Positions 8,462 to 17,065 of a stretch of 51,720 nucleotides of DNA are shown here, piece by piece. Each line of letters opens with the position of its first letter. Position 1 is the first letter of the stretch. The notes under the pieces were generated by a model. It did not search any database. It was not told the origin of the DNA and saw nothing but the letters and a program-made list of their open reading frames with translations. Origin of the DNA: Candidatus Segatella caccae (lineage in GTDB: Bacteria > Bacteroidota > Bacteroidia > Bacteroidales > Bacteroidaceae). The stretch is taken from assembly GCA_900556395.1 (NCBI GenBank), contig USOQ01000005.1:1-51720 (forward strand). Reading direction: 5' to 3'. The position numbers and the translations under genes are program-made.

Positions 8462-10285
8462 ATGAAAATAAAATATGTATTTACAGCCCTGTTGGCTGGC
8501 GCTACACTCATGTCGTGCAACGACTATTTAGACGTAGAAAGCGAGTCACAATACAACGACAAGGTGGTGTTCTCTAACACCCCGCTTGCCGAGAATACGG
8601 TCATCAGCATCTACAGCTGGTTTGCCGCCACCAATTCTCACCGTGCGCGCTACATGCCTTACTATGGTATGAATACCGATGCCGAGTGCTACTTCGACAT
8701 GGCGCAGCCTTCGTCGGACAACAAGACCTCGCTCTGCACTTACAGCGCCTTCTCTGCCAACAACTGGATGGCTTCTGGAAAAGACCCTAACGCCTTCACA
8801 GGCTTCTTCAACGGCATTGAGGCTGCCAACTGCTGCATCGAGGGAATACGTGCCTATGGCAATCCTGAGAGCAATGCCGACATGGCTTATCTCCTGGGCG
8901 AGTCGCTCACCCTGCGTGCGCAGTACTACTATGACCTCATTCGTGCCTGGGGCGACGTGCCTGCCCGATTCACATCGGTGAAGCAGAGCACCATCTACCT
9001 TCCCAAGTCAGACCGCGACGTCATCTACAAGCAGATTATTGCCGACCTGAAAGAGGCAGCAGGCTATCTGCCATGGCCAGGAAAGGCTGAGCGCACCAAG
9101 ACGACAGAGCGAGTGAACAAGGCCTATGCCTTGGGTCTGCGTGCACGCCTCATCCTCATGGCCGAGGGTTACAGCCAGCGTCCTACATCGCTCGACAATC
9201 CTACTACTTATGAGGTGCGCCGCAGCAACGATCCTGAGCTTACCAGCACAGCCCTGCTGCAGGAGGCTTACGACGACCTGAAACTCGTCATCAGAGAGAG
9301 TGGACTCGCACTCGACGCAACTTACGAGCAGTTCTGGAACGACCTCGCTACTGACGTCATCACCATCGAAGGCTCACACAAAGAGTCTATCTTCGAGATT
9401 CCTTTCAACGACGGACGTGGCCGCTTCTTCTACCACTTTGGTGTTTACCACAAGTCGAAGAGCCCACACTTGACCAAGACCAACTATGGCGGACAGAACA
9501 TTCCTGCTCCTACACTCTACTATGAGTACGACAATGCTGACCAGCGCCGCGACGTGAACTGCGTGCCTTACAAGTACGACAACGGCTACACAATGGCCAA
9601 GTTGGGTGACAACGATGCCTCTGCACCAAGCTTCAACTTCGGCAAGTACGACTATGAGCGCATGACACGCCAGGTGAGTTCCAACGACGACGGTGTGAAC
9701 CTGCCCGTGCTCCGCTATGCTGACATCCTGTTGATGGCAGCTGAGATTGCCAACGAGCTGGAAGGTCCTGATGCAGCCAAGCCTTACCTCAAGGAGGTTC
9801 GCAACCGCGCCTTTGCCGTAGCCGACCGCCCTGCAAACGTAGAGGCTTATGTCAACGCCATCAGCTCGAAGGCCGACATGCTGAAGGCCATTCAGAAGGA
9901 GCGTCTCCTTGAGTTCCCCGGCGAGATGTTGCGCAAGCAAGACCTCATTCGCTGGAATATGCTCGGTACTGCCGTGAAACAGACCGTGAACGACATGAGA
10001 GCGTTGCGCGATCGTACTGGCAAATATGCTGATGTGCCTACTGAGGTGTACACTCGCACGGTTAATGGTAAGTTGGAATACTATGGTTTGGCAAAGGGAG
10101 AGACTGCTACTCCTACAGGCGAAGGTTGGACAAAACTTAACTACGACTTCGTTACAGCAACGGTGAAAGATAATATGCTTACCAACTATTATGCCAACGA
10201 CCCAGACTCTCGTCAGTACTGGCCAATATTCGACTCTGACATCAACGCTTCTAACAATGCATTGATCAATAACTATGGTTATTAA
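8462..10285 (+). CDS. SusD/RagB-family glycan-binding lipoprotein (first locus)
   Basis: The 607-residue protein begins with a lipoprotein signal peptide ending LMSCNDYL; Cys19 is the lipidation site. It shows the usual SusD pattern. The N-terminal part has DYLDVESESQY, helical TPR-like segments include LLGESLTLRAQYYYDLIRAW (about 141-160), and a C-terminal region contains RYADILLMAAEIANE and KERLLEFPGEMLRKQDLIRW. It sits on the cell surface as the lid of the preceding SusC and binds the incoming oligosaccharide. The gene follows susC by 24 bases. A 372-base gap with a hairpin separates it from the enzyme genes downstream. Confidence 0.95.
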   Translation: MKIKYVFTALLAGATLMSCNDYLDVESESQYNDKVVFSNTPLAENTVISIYSWFAATNSHRARYMPYYGMNTDAECYFDMAQPSSDNKTSLCTYSAFSANNWMASGKDPNAFTGFFNGIEAANCCIEGIRAYGNPESNADMAYLLGESLTLRAQYYYDLIRAWGDVPARFTSVKQSTIYLPKSDRDVIYKQIIADLKEAAGYLPWPGKAERTKTTERVNKAYALGLRARLILMAEGYSQRPTSLDNPTTYEVRRSNDPELTSTALLQEAYDDLKLVIRESGLALDATYEQFWNDLATDVITIEGSHKESIFEIPFNDGRGRFFYHFGVYHKSKSPHLTKTNYGGQNIPAPTLYYEYDNADQRRDVNCVPYKYDNGYTMAKLGDNDASAPSFNFGKYDYERMTRQVSSNDDGVNLPVLRYADILLMAAEIANELEGPDAAKPYLKEVRNRAFAVADRPANVEAYVNAISSKADMLKAIQKERLLEFPGEMLRKQDLIRWNMLGTAVKQTVNDMRALRDRTGKYADVPTEVYTRTVNGKLEYYGLAKGETATPTGEGWTKLNYDFVTATVKDNMLTNYYANDPDSRQYWPIFDSDINASNNALINNYGY

Positions 10286-10658
10286 AAAGGAGTTTGAGAA
10301 ATGATAGTAGATAGGGGAAGATAGAAGAAGTACAAATGCTTTATAGCTTTAAAAAAATGATGATGCGAAGAGAATGAAATGTTATTTTGATTCTTGAACA
10401 TGAAGACTTTATTTAAAAATATGAAGCAATGAGACGATTGTCTATAAACTTCTCTCTTATCTTCTCCTTATTTCACTTATATGGATTTTACGGTAGATTT
10501 TTAGTTATATATTAAAACTATTACAAGTCTCTCTGCCTCGCGAGATGCGGGGAGGCTATTTTTATAAAAACTAATCGCGTAACTTCGATTAACTATTGCA
10601 TAAATAGTGTTTTCGCAACAACATCTTCAATCATAACCTCTTAAACCAACGAAGCCTC
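10286..10658. other. Intergenic region between susD and the enzyme genes
   Basis: This 373-base AT-rich stretch holds no supportable gene. It contains one terminator-like hairpin (10535-10565). Further on there is a small 6-bp dyad (10572-10577 with 10586-10591). No clear TAnnTTTG box was found before the GH105 gene, so the enzyme genes are either expressed by read-through or from a promoter that departs from the consensus. Confidence 0.5.
10535..10565 (+). terminator. Terminator-like hairpin after the first susD
   Basis: Bases 10535-10538 pair with 10553-10556, and 10539-10541 with 10547-10549, leaving a 5-base loop and a small G bulge. The run TATTTTTAT follows immediately. It may be a partial terminator that lowers enzyme expression relative to susCD. 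Confidence 0.55.
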
Positions 10659-11861
10659 ATGAAGACAACAATATGTTCCATCTTGTGCTGGTTAGTCTTT
10701 TCTACAGTCCTTATGGCACAAGACGCTCCTCTCGATTTTTCGAGGAGAGTAGCAGATTATCTGCTGTCACATCATAACCATCATTTGTCGAAGGCGCAGG
10801 ATGGACACTCACACATCGATAGCTATTATCAAGAATGGCGTTACGTGAACGGTGTGCTTGGCGTGGCTATGCTGCATCTTGCTGATGTGACCCAGGAAAA
10901 CAAGTATGAGCGTTTCGTCAAGGAAAACTTTGATTTTTATTTTAATCCCGACATTCAACAGCGACTCAGGAAAGAATATGAAGCGGGCGTGCGTGACAAT
11001 GCGTGGCGCAGATTCTTCTCTATGTCGAGTCTCGACGATTGTGGGGCAATGGGTGCAGCTCTTTCCGAACTGGCTCGACGATATAAAGACGAGCGTTACG
11101 AGAAATATCTCGGCCAAATAAGTCATTACATACTTCATCAACAGGAACGCATCCCCGAGCTTGGCATTTATTGTCGAGGAATGTATGGAGAACGCACGTT
11201 ATGGCTCGATGATCTCTATATGTGTACTTCCTTCTTGGCTCATCAGGGGAGCCGTAAGGGAGCTTCACCTGATTTGTTGCAACGGGCTGCCGAACAAGTG
11301 CTTCTTTTCGATAGTCTCCTCTTCGATAAGGACAAGCACCTATATTGGCATTGTTTCTATTATGATAGCACACATTCTCACGGAACAGCCCACTGGGGGA
11401 GAGCTAATGGATGGGCGTTCTTGGCACAGGCTCTATTGCTTGATTGCATGCCCGAGGAGCATCCACTGCGCAATCGGCTGCTTAAGTTATTCAGGAAAAG
11501 GATAGAGAATATCATTGCTTATCAGGATGCACAGGGCATGTGGCATCAGTTGCTCGATAAGCCAGATTCTTATCCTGAAACATCTTGTACTGCTATGTTT
11601 GTTATAGCGATAGCACGTGGGGTGAATAGAGGATGGCTTGATAGCTCCTTTGTCTCTGTGGCGCAGCAGGGATGGAAGGCTATCTGCAGTCAGATAACCC
11701 CTGAAGGACAGGTGAAGAATGTGTGCATGGGAACAGGCATCAGCCGCGACTTGCCTTTCTATTACAACCGACCGGCTCCGCTCAACGATGCCCACGGACT
11801 GGGAGCCGTGGTGCAGGCAGGAATAGAAATCAATAACGTAATAACAAAAACAACAGAATAG
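10659..11861 (+). CDS. GH105-family unsaturated glycuronyl (rhamnogalacturonyl) hydrolase
   Basis: The 400-residue protein has a signal peptide ending TVLMAQ. The remaining sequence matches the GH105/GH88 (alpha/alpha)6-barrel pattern. It has WRYVNGVLG near the start and LWLDDLYM, with Asp184/Asp185 in the position of the catalytic acid of YteR-type enzymes. It also has AHWGRANGW, MWHQLLD and ETSCTAMF. Family members hydrate the 4,5-double bond of unsaturated uronic acids at the end of lyase products of rhamnogalacturonan, ulvan or similar polymers, releasing a keto-uronate. The signal peptide puts it in the periplasm. It starts an enzyme cluster: the GH31 gene begins 2 bases after its stop. 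No lyase is in the window, so the lyase must be encoded elsewhere or supplied by other organisms. Confidence 0.87.
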   Translation: MKTTICSILCWLVFSTVLMAQDAPLDFSRRVADYLLSHHNHHLSKAQDGHSHIDSYYQEWRYVNGVLGVAMLHLADVTQENKYERFVKENFDFYFNPDIQQRLRKEYEAGVRDNAWRRFFSMSSLDDCGAMGAALSELARRYKDERYEKYLGQISHYILHQQERIPELGIYCRGMYGERTLWLDDLYMCTSFLAHQGSRKGASPDLLQRAAEQVLLFDSLLFDKDKHLYWHCFYYDSTHSHGTAHWGRANGWAFLAQALLLDCMPEEHPLRNRLLKLFRKRIENIIAYQDAQGMWHQLLDKPDSYPETSCTAMFVIAIARGVNRGWLDSSFVSVAQQGWKAICSQITPEGQVKNVCMGTGISRDLPFYYNRPAPLNDAHGLGAVVQAGIEINNVITKTTE

Positions 11862-11863
11862 AT

Positions 11864-14200
11864 ATGAAAAACTTAAAGCTAAAACTCACATTCCTGTCGC
11901 TGTGCGCCTTTGCTACAGCGGCTCATGCACAGCAAGTGAAAGGAAATAGTGTCCTCTACACATCGTCACAAGGCAATATGCGCATCGAAATGTGTTCGGA
12001 AAGCATGTTCCGCGTGACGAAGGTGCCTGCACAGCAGATGCCTGATAATGAGAAGTGGATGGTGGTCAACTACAACTTCCCACAGGTGGATTTCAGCGTG
12101 GATGGTAAACAGATAAAGACCAGTAAGCTGCAGGTAAGCATTCAGGAAGCTCCTTGGCGCATACAGGTGGCTGATGCTTCGGGAAAGGTGCTCTACGAGG
12201 AGTTGACATCGGGCTGCAAGGACAGCATATATAATGAGGTGAAGATGAATCCTGATGAGCACTTCTTCGGTTTTGGCGAGCGTATGGATCGTATCGACCA
12301 GCGTGGACAGCGTGTGCATCTCAACATTGAGTTAGGACGTGGTCCGAAGCCTGCCGTAGGAGGTAAGGACATCTTGAAAGCCAACTATTGTCCGGTACCT
12401 TTGATGCTCAGCAACAAGGGCTATGCCGTGTTCTTCCATACTGCTGTGCCCAACGACTGGGACATGGGATGGACACACCATGACAAGTATAGTTTCTCGG
12501 CACCTGGTGGCGACAACGACTATTATTTCATCTATGGTGAGCAACTGGAAAATCTTATTAGTAGTTACCAACAACTTACGGGTGTAGCACCACTCATGCC
12601 ACGTGCTGCCTATGGTCTGCACATCGGCTCGTACAGCGGTGGAACATGGCATCATGAGAGTAAGGCCAACGATACGTATGTGGTCAATCTTATCGACCGA
12701 CTGCGCCAGGAAAAGATTCCATTCGACATGATGTGGCTCGACTCCACTTGGCGACTTTTCGCTAAGTTGGGCAATGGAGGTTGCACCTTCGAGTTCCAGG
12801 ATCAGTTTAAAGACCCCAAAGGCATGATCGATCATGCTTATAAGAATCATGTGGCGATGTTTGGTCTGCACATCCGTTCATTGGTAGACAACGGCAAACG
12901 TAATAATCTGCTTACCACAGCACAGAAGAAGGGACTCACCATACAGGACGGTGGTACCAATGCTATCATCAACTTCTTCGACGATAAGGCTGTGGACTGG
13001 TGGTGGAAGAATGCTGCCAAGAAAGTGACCGACCTGGGAGCCAAGTTCTTCAAGACTGATGTAGGAAGCGCACTGCACTACGACAATGCCACCATCGAAC
13101 AGCAAGCTGCCCACAACCTCTTCCCCATAGCCTATGCCAAGGCACCCTATGAGAACTTTGCCAAACTCAATGCACAACGTGGCTTCGACCATACCCGCGA
13201 GGGGTATGCTGGCATTCAGCGTTATCCTTTCATCTGGGCTGGCGACTGGGGGTCGGAGTGGCAATGGTTTGAACCTATCATCCGCGGTGGTATTAATATA
13301 GGACTCTCTGGTGTCGGCTATTGGAGCCACTGTATGGGTGGCTTCGAACAGTATTCTGCCTACGACACCGACCTCTATCTGCGCTGGGTGCAGATGGGAA
13401 TGTTCTCACCGGTATCTATCCTCTTTGGCATGGATCATCCTCGTTATCATGCACCATGGACCTATGGTGAGGAGGCGCAGAAAATATTCATTCAGTATGA
13501 CTCGCTACGTTATGCGCTCCTGCCTTACATCTACACCAGCGCTTGGGATATGTACAAGACCAGTCGTCCGATGATGACGCCTCTTTTCTACGACCATCTT
13601 CAGGATGTCAACACTTATCAGATTTCCGACCAGTATATGTTTGGGCGCGATATGATGGTATGTCCTGTAACGGTGAAGAATGCGCTCTCACGACCTGTCT
13701 ACTTCCCTGGGGGCGACTGGCTCGATTTTTGGACGGGTGAGCGTATCAGCGGCCGACAATATAAGTCGTTCCTCACACCTATCGAGATCATGCCTATCTT
13801 CCTACGTCGCGGCGCCATCATTCCTCGTCAGGAAGCTATGCAGTATGTAGACGAGCGCCCCAACACCAATATTTCACTGCTCATCTATCCTTCTGAGCAC
13901 TCTGTTTATGAGATGTATGAGGATGATGGCAAATCGCTCGATTATCAGAAGGGTATCTATGCTATCACCAAGATGGAGAGCCGACTGGCACAGAACGAAT
14001 GGACACTCAATATCACGACTCCTAAGGGCAGTTACAAGTCCATATCGCACTACTATAGCGTGAGTGTTTATCTCGACAAGAAGCCTAAACTTGTCACAGT
14101 AGCGGGTAAGTTTGTCGATGGTTGGAAATACGATGAAAAGTTACGTTGCCTGACCTTCGATGCTGGTGAAGGAGATATGGAGGTTGTTGTCAAGATGTAA
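11864..14200 (+). CDS. GH31-family alpha-glycosidase
   Basis: The 778-residue periplasmic protein has a signal peptide ending TAAHAQ. It has the GH31 layout: an N-terminal beta-sandwich (about 25-220, including FFGFGERMDR), then a catalytic (beta/alpha)8 barrel. The nucleophile Asp399 lies in FFKTDVGSA. The acid/base candidate Asp461 lies in FIWAGDWGSEW. LSGVGYWSHCMGGF follows. C-terminal beta domains include YFPGGDWLDFWTGE and a DUF5110-like segment with YEMYEDDGKSLDYQKG. Family activities include alpha-glucosidase, alpha-xylosidase and alpha-galactosidase; sequence alone does not settle which. It starts 2 bases after the GH105 stop, so the pair is translationally linked. Together they point to a glycan bearing both alpha-linked neutral sugars and uronic acids. 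Confidence 0.92.
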   Translation: MKNLKLKLTFLSLCAFATAAHAQQVKGNSVLYTSSQGNMRIEMCSESMFRVTKVPAQQMPDNEKWMVVNYNFPQVDFSVDGKQIKTSKLQVSIQEAPWRIQVADASGKVLYEELTSGCKDSIYNEVKMNPDEHFFGFGERMDRIDQRGQRVHLNIELGRGPKPAVGGKDILKANYCPVPLMLSNKGYAVFFHTAVPNDWDMGWTHHDKYSFSAPGGDNDYYFIYGEQLENLISSYQQLTGVAPLMPRAAYGLHIGSYSGGTWHHESKANDTYVVNLIDRLRQEKIPFDMMWLDSTWRLFAKLGNGGCTFEFQDQFKDPKGMIDHAYKNHVAMFGLHIRSLVDNGKRNNLLTTAQKKGLTIQDGGTNAIINFFDDKAVDWWWKNAAKKVTDLGAKFFKTDVGSALHYDNATIEQQAAHNLFPIAYAKAPYENFAKLNAQRGFDHTREGYAGIQRYPFIWAGDWGSEWQWFEPIIRGGINIGLSGVGYWSHCMGGFEQYSAYDTDLYLRWVQMGMFSPVSILFGMDHPRYHAPWTYGEEAQKIFIQYDSLRYALLPYIYTSAWDMYKTSRPMMTPLFYDHLQDVNTYQISDQYMFGRDMMVCPVTVKNALSRPVYFPGGDWLDFWTGERISGRQYKSFLTPIEIMPIFLRRGAIIPRQEAMQYVDERPNTNISLLIYPSEHSVYEMYEDDGKSLDYQKGIYAITKMESRLAQNEWTLNITTPKGSYKSISHYYSVSVYLDKKPKLVTVAGKFVDGWKYDEKLRCLTFDAGEGDMEVVVKM

Positions 14201-14288
14201 CTATCAGGATGTGAACCTCAAGACTTTTAAAGTGAGATTTCTTAAAGCTACGAAAGAGTAACTGAAAATATATTATAGAGTATTCGCA

Positions 14289-16268
14289 ATGTATAGAAAT
14301 AGATTCTTCTTATCGGTTGTCGCCGTGCTTGCAGGTACTGCAGCTATGGCACAAGGTTCTTATAAGGCTTTGAAGTTTAAGACTGCCACCTCGTTTTACA
14401 ACTATGAGATGCTGCCTGTTCATGCTCAGAACGATGAGCGCCGACAGGCTTTTGAAAAAGCTTGTCAGTCGAAGGAGGCGATGTCGCAGTATGTGAGTCA
14501 GTTGCGTAGTCGCTTCAAACTGTTGGCGGGCGAAATGCCCCAGCGTGGTAAACTCAATGCTAAGGTGGTAGGGACGCTGAAAGGCCCTGGTTTTGTAGTC
14601 GAGAAGATAGTCTTTCAGAGTACGCCAGGCCGTTATGTCACAGCGCATCTTTATCTGCCCGAGAAGGTGCAGGGCAAGATACCTGCCTGTATCGAGATGT
14701 GCGGACATGGGCTCGATGGTAAGGGCACTGGGGCAGGTAGTGCAGAGCAGTTGGCTGTCAATGGTATTGCTTCCATGGTGGTCGACCCCTTCTCACAGGG
14801 TGAGCGCCAGCAAACCATCGATGAGCAGGGCAAGAATCTTACTCGTGGTGTTACCACCGAGCATACGCTCATTGCTCCTGGTTACCTTCTCCTTGGTAGT
14901 AGCCTTGCCGCGCAAGAGTTTTTCGACAATAGCCGAGCCATCGACTATCTGCTTACCCGTAAAGAGATCGATGGTGAAAAGATAGGTTGCTATGGATTCT
15001 CCGGAGGTGGCACGCAGTCGGCTTATCTGGCTGCACTCGATGATAGAATCAAGGCCAGTTGTGTGGGATTGTTTTTCTCTTCGCGTGAACGCACCTTGGA
15101 GACACAGGGCCCCAGCGATGGGTGTCAATGGATTCCTGGTGAGGGACGTGAGCACATCGAAATAGCTGATATGGCGATGATGAATGCTCCGAAGCCCTTC
15201 TTGATACTCGACGGAAGGTTTGACTTCGTTGATCATTGGGGAGCCTTGCGTGGCTACGATGAGGTGAAGCGATGCTACTCTCTGCTGGGAGTGCCCGAAG
15301 CTGCCGAACAGTTTTATTACGACGACGGACACGCCATTCCTCAGCCCAGCCAGGACAAGATGGTAAGCTTCTTCCGCAAGGCTCTCTTGGACGATGCACA
15401 GGGCGAGGTGAAGCCTTATACTTATTGGTGTAGTGATGACATGCGTTGTACCAAGGCAGGACAGGTAAACTTGGAATACAAGGATGCGCTCAGTTCCATG
15501 CAGGAGTGTGAGGCACAGATGGACAGGTTGGCTGCCCAGCGAAAGGCTTTTTGTTCGCAATCTGCCGACAAGGTGAAGGATGGCATTTTGAAACTGTTGG
15601 GACTTCCTGGACTGAACGACCATTGGAATGCTATTGAGACTCGCCACGAATCGCAGCGCGACGTAGAGGAATATCGTTATCAGATCGATTGCGAAGGTCA
15701 ATATCCTGTTCCTGTTATCGTCAGGATTCCGTCGGTTGCCAATCAGCAGTCGAATGTTTGCATCCATCTTGCTGATGCAGGAAAGGCAAGTCTGCTGATA
15801 GAGACCGACCGTCGTGATGTGTTCTCCGACGGTACCATTCATGTCTACGCCGACCTGCGAGGTTTTGGTGAAACGAGCGATATCTTCGAGTATAACCTTT
15901 CAAAGTATTGGAATACTCAGTATCGTTCTACGGTTACAGCCTTGCATGCGGGTAAGCCTCTCATAGGGCAGCGTGTGCAAGACTTGCGCACCTTGCTCAA
16001 CTTCTGTTCTGGCGATGCTAAGTTGAAGAATCGCAAGATAGTTGTTAAGGCTGATGGAATGAATGCTGTTGTCGTGATGCACGCTGCGGTGCTCGACGAA
16101 CGATTGGCAGGTGCCACCCTCACTCGCACACTGAAGACCTGGCGCAATTACATTCAGCAACCTGTTCAGCATGACATGATGTCGAATGTCATCCCAGGCG
16201 TCTTGTGTTGCTACGATATTCCTGATTTGCTTTCGTTGGCTAAGGGTAGGGTGGTCATCGTAGACTGA
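14289..16268 (+). CDS. Tandem alpha/beta-hydrolase esterase with an inactive-looking second domain
   Basis: The 659-residue exported protein has a signal peptide ending AAMAQ. The first domain (about 100-375) is a dienelactone/acetylxylan-esterase-like alpha/beta hydrolase. It has nucleophile Ser238 in GFSGGG, an acidic candidate in LDGRFDFVD and His348 in DDGHAIP. The second domain (about 430-659) repeats the fold, with ADLRGFGETS, HAAVLDERLAGATL and VPGVLCCYD-like segments (actual: IPGVLCCYDIPDLLSLAKG). Where the nucleophile elbow should be it reads ADGMNAVV, with no serine, so it is probably structural. Such proteins in polysaccharide loci usually remove acetyl or other ester groups. The gene is 88 bases after GH31 on the same strand and is the last gene of the locus, before a hairpin terminator. 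The exact ester substrate is unknown. Confidence 0.75.
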   Translation: MYRNRFFLSVVAVLAGTAAMAQGSYKALKFKTATSFYNYEMLPVHAQNDERRQAFEKACQSKEAMSQYVSQLRSRFKLLAGEMPQRGKLNAKVVGTLKGPGFVVEKIVFQSTPGRYVTAHLYLPEKVQGKIPACIEMCGHGLDGKGTGAGSAEQLAVNGIASMVVDPFSQGERQQTIDEQGKNLTRGVTTEHTLIAPGYLLLGSSLAAQEFFDNSRAIDYLLTRKEIDGEKIGCYGFSGGGTQSAYLAALDDRIKASCVGLFFSSRERTLETQGPSDGCQWIPGEGREHIEIADMAMMNAPKPFLILDGRFDFVDHWGALRGYDEVKRCYSLLGVPEAAEQFYYDDGHAIPQPSQDKMVSFFRKALLDDAQGEVKPYTYWCSDDMRCTKAGQVNLEYKDALSSMQECEAQMDRLAAQRKAFCSQSADKVKDGILKLLGLPGLNDHWNAIETRHESQRDVEEYRYQIDCEGQYPVPVIVRIPSVANQQSNVCIHLADAGKASLLIETDRRDVFSDGTIHVYADLRGFGETSDIFEYNLSKYWNTQYRSTVTALHAGKPLIGQRVQDLRTLLNFCSGDAKLKNRKIVVKADGMNAVVVMHAAVLDERLAGATLTRTLKTWRNYIQQPVQHDMMSNVIPGVLCCYDIPDLLSLAKGRVVIVD

Positions 16269-16356
16269 AATCTTCAGTTTCTTTTGAAGGAACTTTGGTG
16301 TGTTGAGATGGCATACATGGTTTGTTAGATTTTGTAAGGTATATTTCTTTTATTTT

Positions 16357-16395
16357 CCAGTTGGCAGCTTTGTGCTGTTCAACTGGTTTTTTCTT
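16357..16395 (+). terminator. Intrinsic terminator after the first utilisation locus
   Basis: Bases 16357-16363 pair with 16380-16386, continued by 16365-16368 with 16374-16377 across a small bulge. The T-rich tract TTTTTTCTTTC follows. It lies 90 bases after the esterase stop and before the sigma-factor promoter. Confidence 0.75.
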
Positions 16396-16431
16396 TCTTT
16401 TACCATCAAACAGAAAAAAGTAAGGGATATA

Positions 16432-16463
16432 TTTGGCAGTACACGAGTTTTGTGTTAATTTTG
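16432..16463 (+). promoter_or_regulatory. Promoter of the ECF sigma factor gene
   Basis: TTTG at 16432-16435 and TAatTTTG at 16456-16463 are spaced by 20 bases, a full Bacteroidetes housekeeping promoter. The TTG start codon at 16484 gives a leader of only about 15 bases. Confidence 0.78.
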
Positions 16464-16483
16464 CAATATAAAAGTCAGTTGTA

Positions 16484-16978
16484 TTGGACAAGGAAAAATG
16501 TTTTGAACGGTTTTACAGGGAGAATTATGAGCAATTCTTTCATTTTGCATATCGTTACCTCAACGATGAGGAAGCGTGCCGTGATATTGTGTCCAATGCC
16601 TTTGAGTATGCGTGGAGCAATTTTGAGCGCGAGGATGTACCTGATTGGAAACTCTTTCTCTTGTCGTATATCCGTCACAAATGTCTCGATTTTATTCGTC
16701 ATCTACAGGTGCATAATCGCTTTGTAAAGGCACGCCTCAAGATGGATGAAGGCTCTTTAGATGCCGATTTGCTGGAACGTGAGGAACGTATAGCTCTGAT
16801 AAGTCGTTATTTGGCGCAGTTACCCCCCCGTACTCGTCTTATCTTTCAGGAGTGTTTTATCCATGGGCGCAAATACAAGGAGGTGGGCGAGGAGCTCGAT
16901 ATAACCGACCATGCAGTGAAGAAACATATTATGAAAGCGCTGAAATTTCTGCGCGACAGCGTTAAAAAAAACAAATAA
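16484..16978 (+). CDS. ECF-type RNA polymerase sigma factor (second locus)
   Basis: The 164-residue protein has region 2 (about 8-75, e.g. RYLNDEEACRDIVSNAFEYAW, split across sigma 2.2-2.4) and region 4 (about 105-160, e.g. LPPRTRLIFQECFIHG, then a helix-turn-helix with DITDHAVKKHIMKAL). The start must be TTG at 16484, because an in-frame stop lies at 16469-16471 and no in-frame ATG or GTG occurs within the conserved region. It belongs to the Bacteroidetes group that pairs with a FecR anti-sigma factor, which is the next gene (87 bases on). When released it should direct RNA polymerase to the promoter before the STN-domain SusC at 18430. The weak start codon may keep its level low. Confidence 0.93.
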   Translation: MDKEKCFERFYRENYEQFFHFAYRYLNDEEACRDIVSNAFEYAWSNFEREDVPDWKLFLLSYIRHKCLDFIRHLQVHNRFVKARLKMDEGSLDADLLEREERIALISRYLAQLPPRTRLIFQECFIHGRKYKEVGEELDITDHAVKKHIMKALKFLRDSVKKNK

Positions 16979-17065
16979 TAATATCCAAAGAAAACTCAGA
17001 AACGTTATATTGACGGAATTACAAGAATGTATAAGTAACTTATATATATATGTAGATAACAACAT

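Noticed and set aside
14793..15842. 349-codon minus-strand frame opposite the tandem esterase
   Set aside because: Shadow of a gene with a clear Ser-His active site on the plus strand; no motif in the antisense product.
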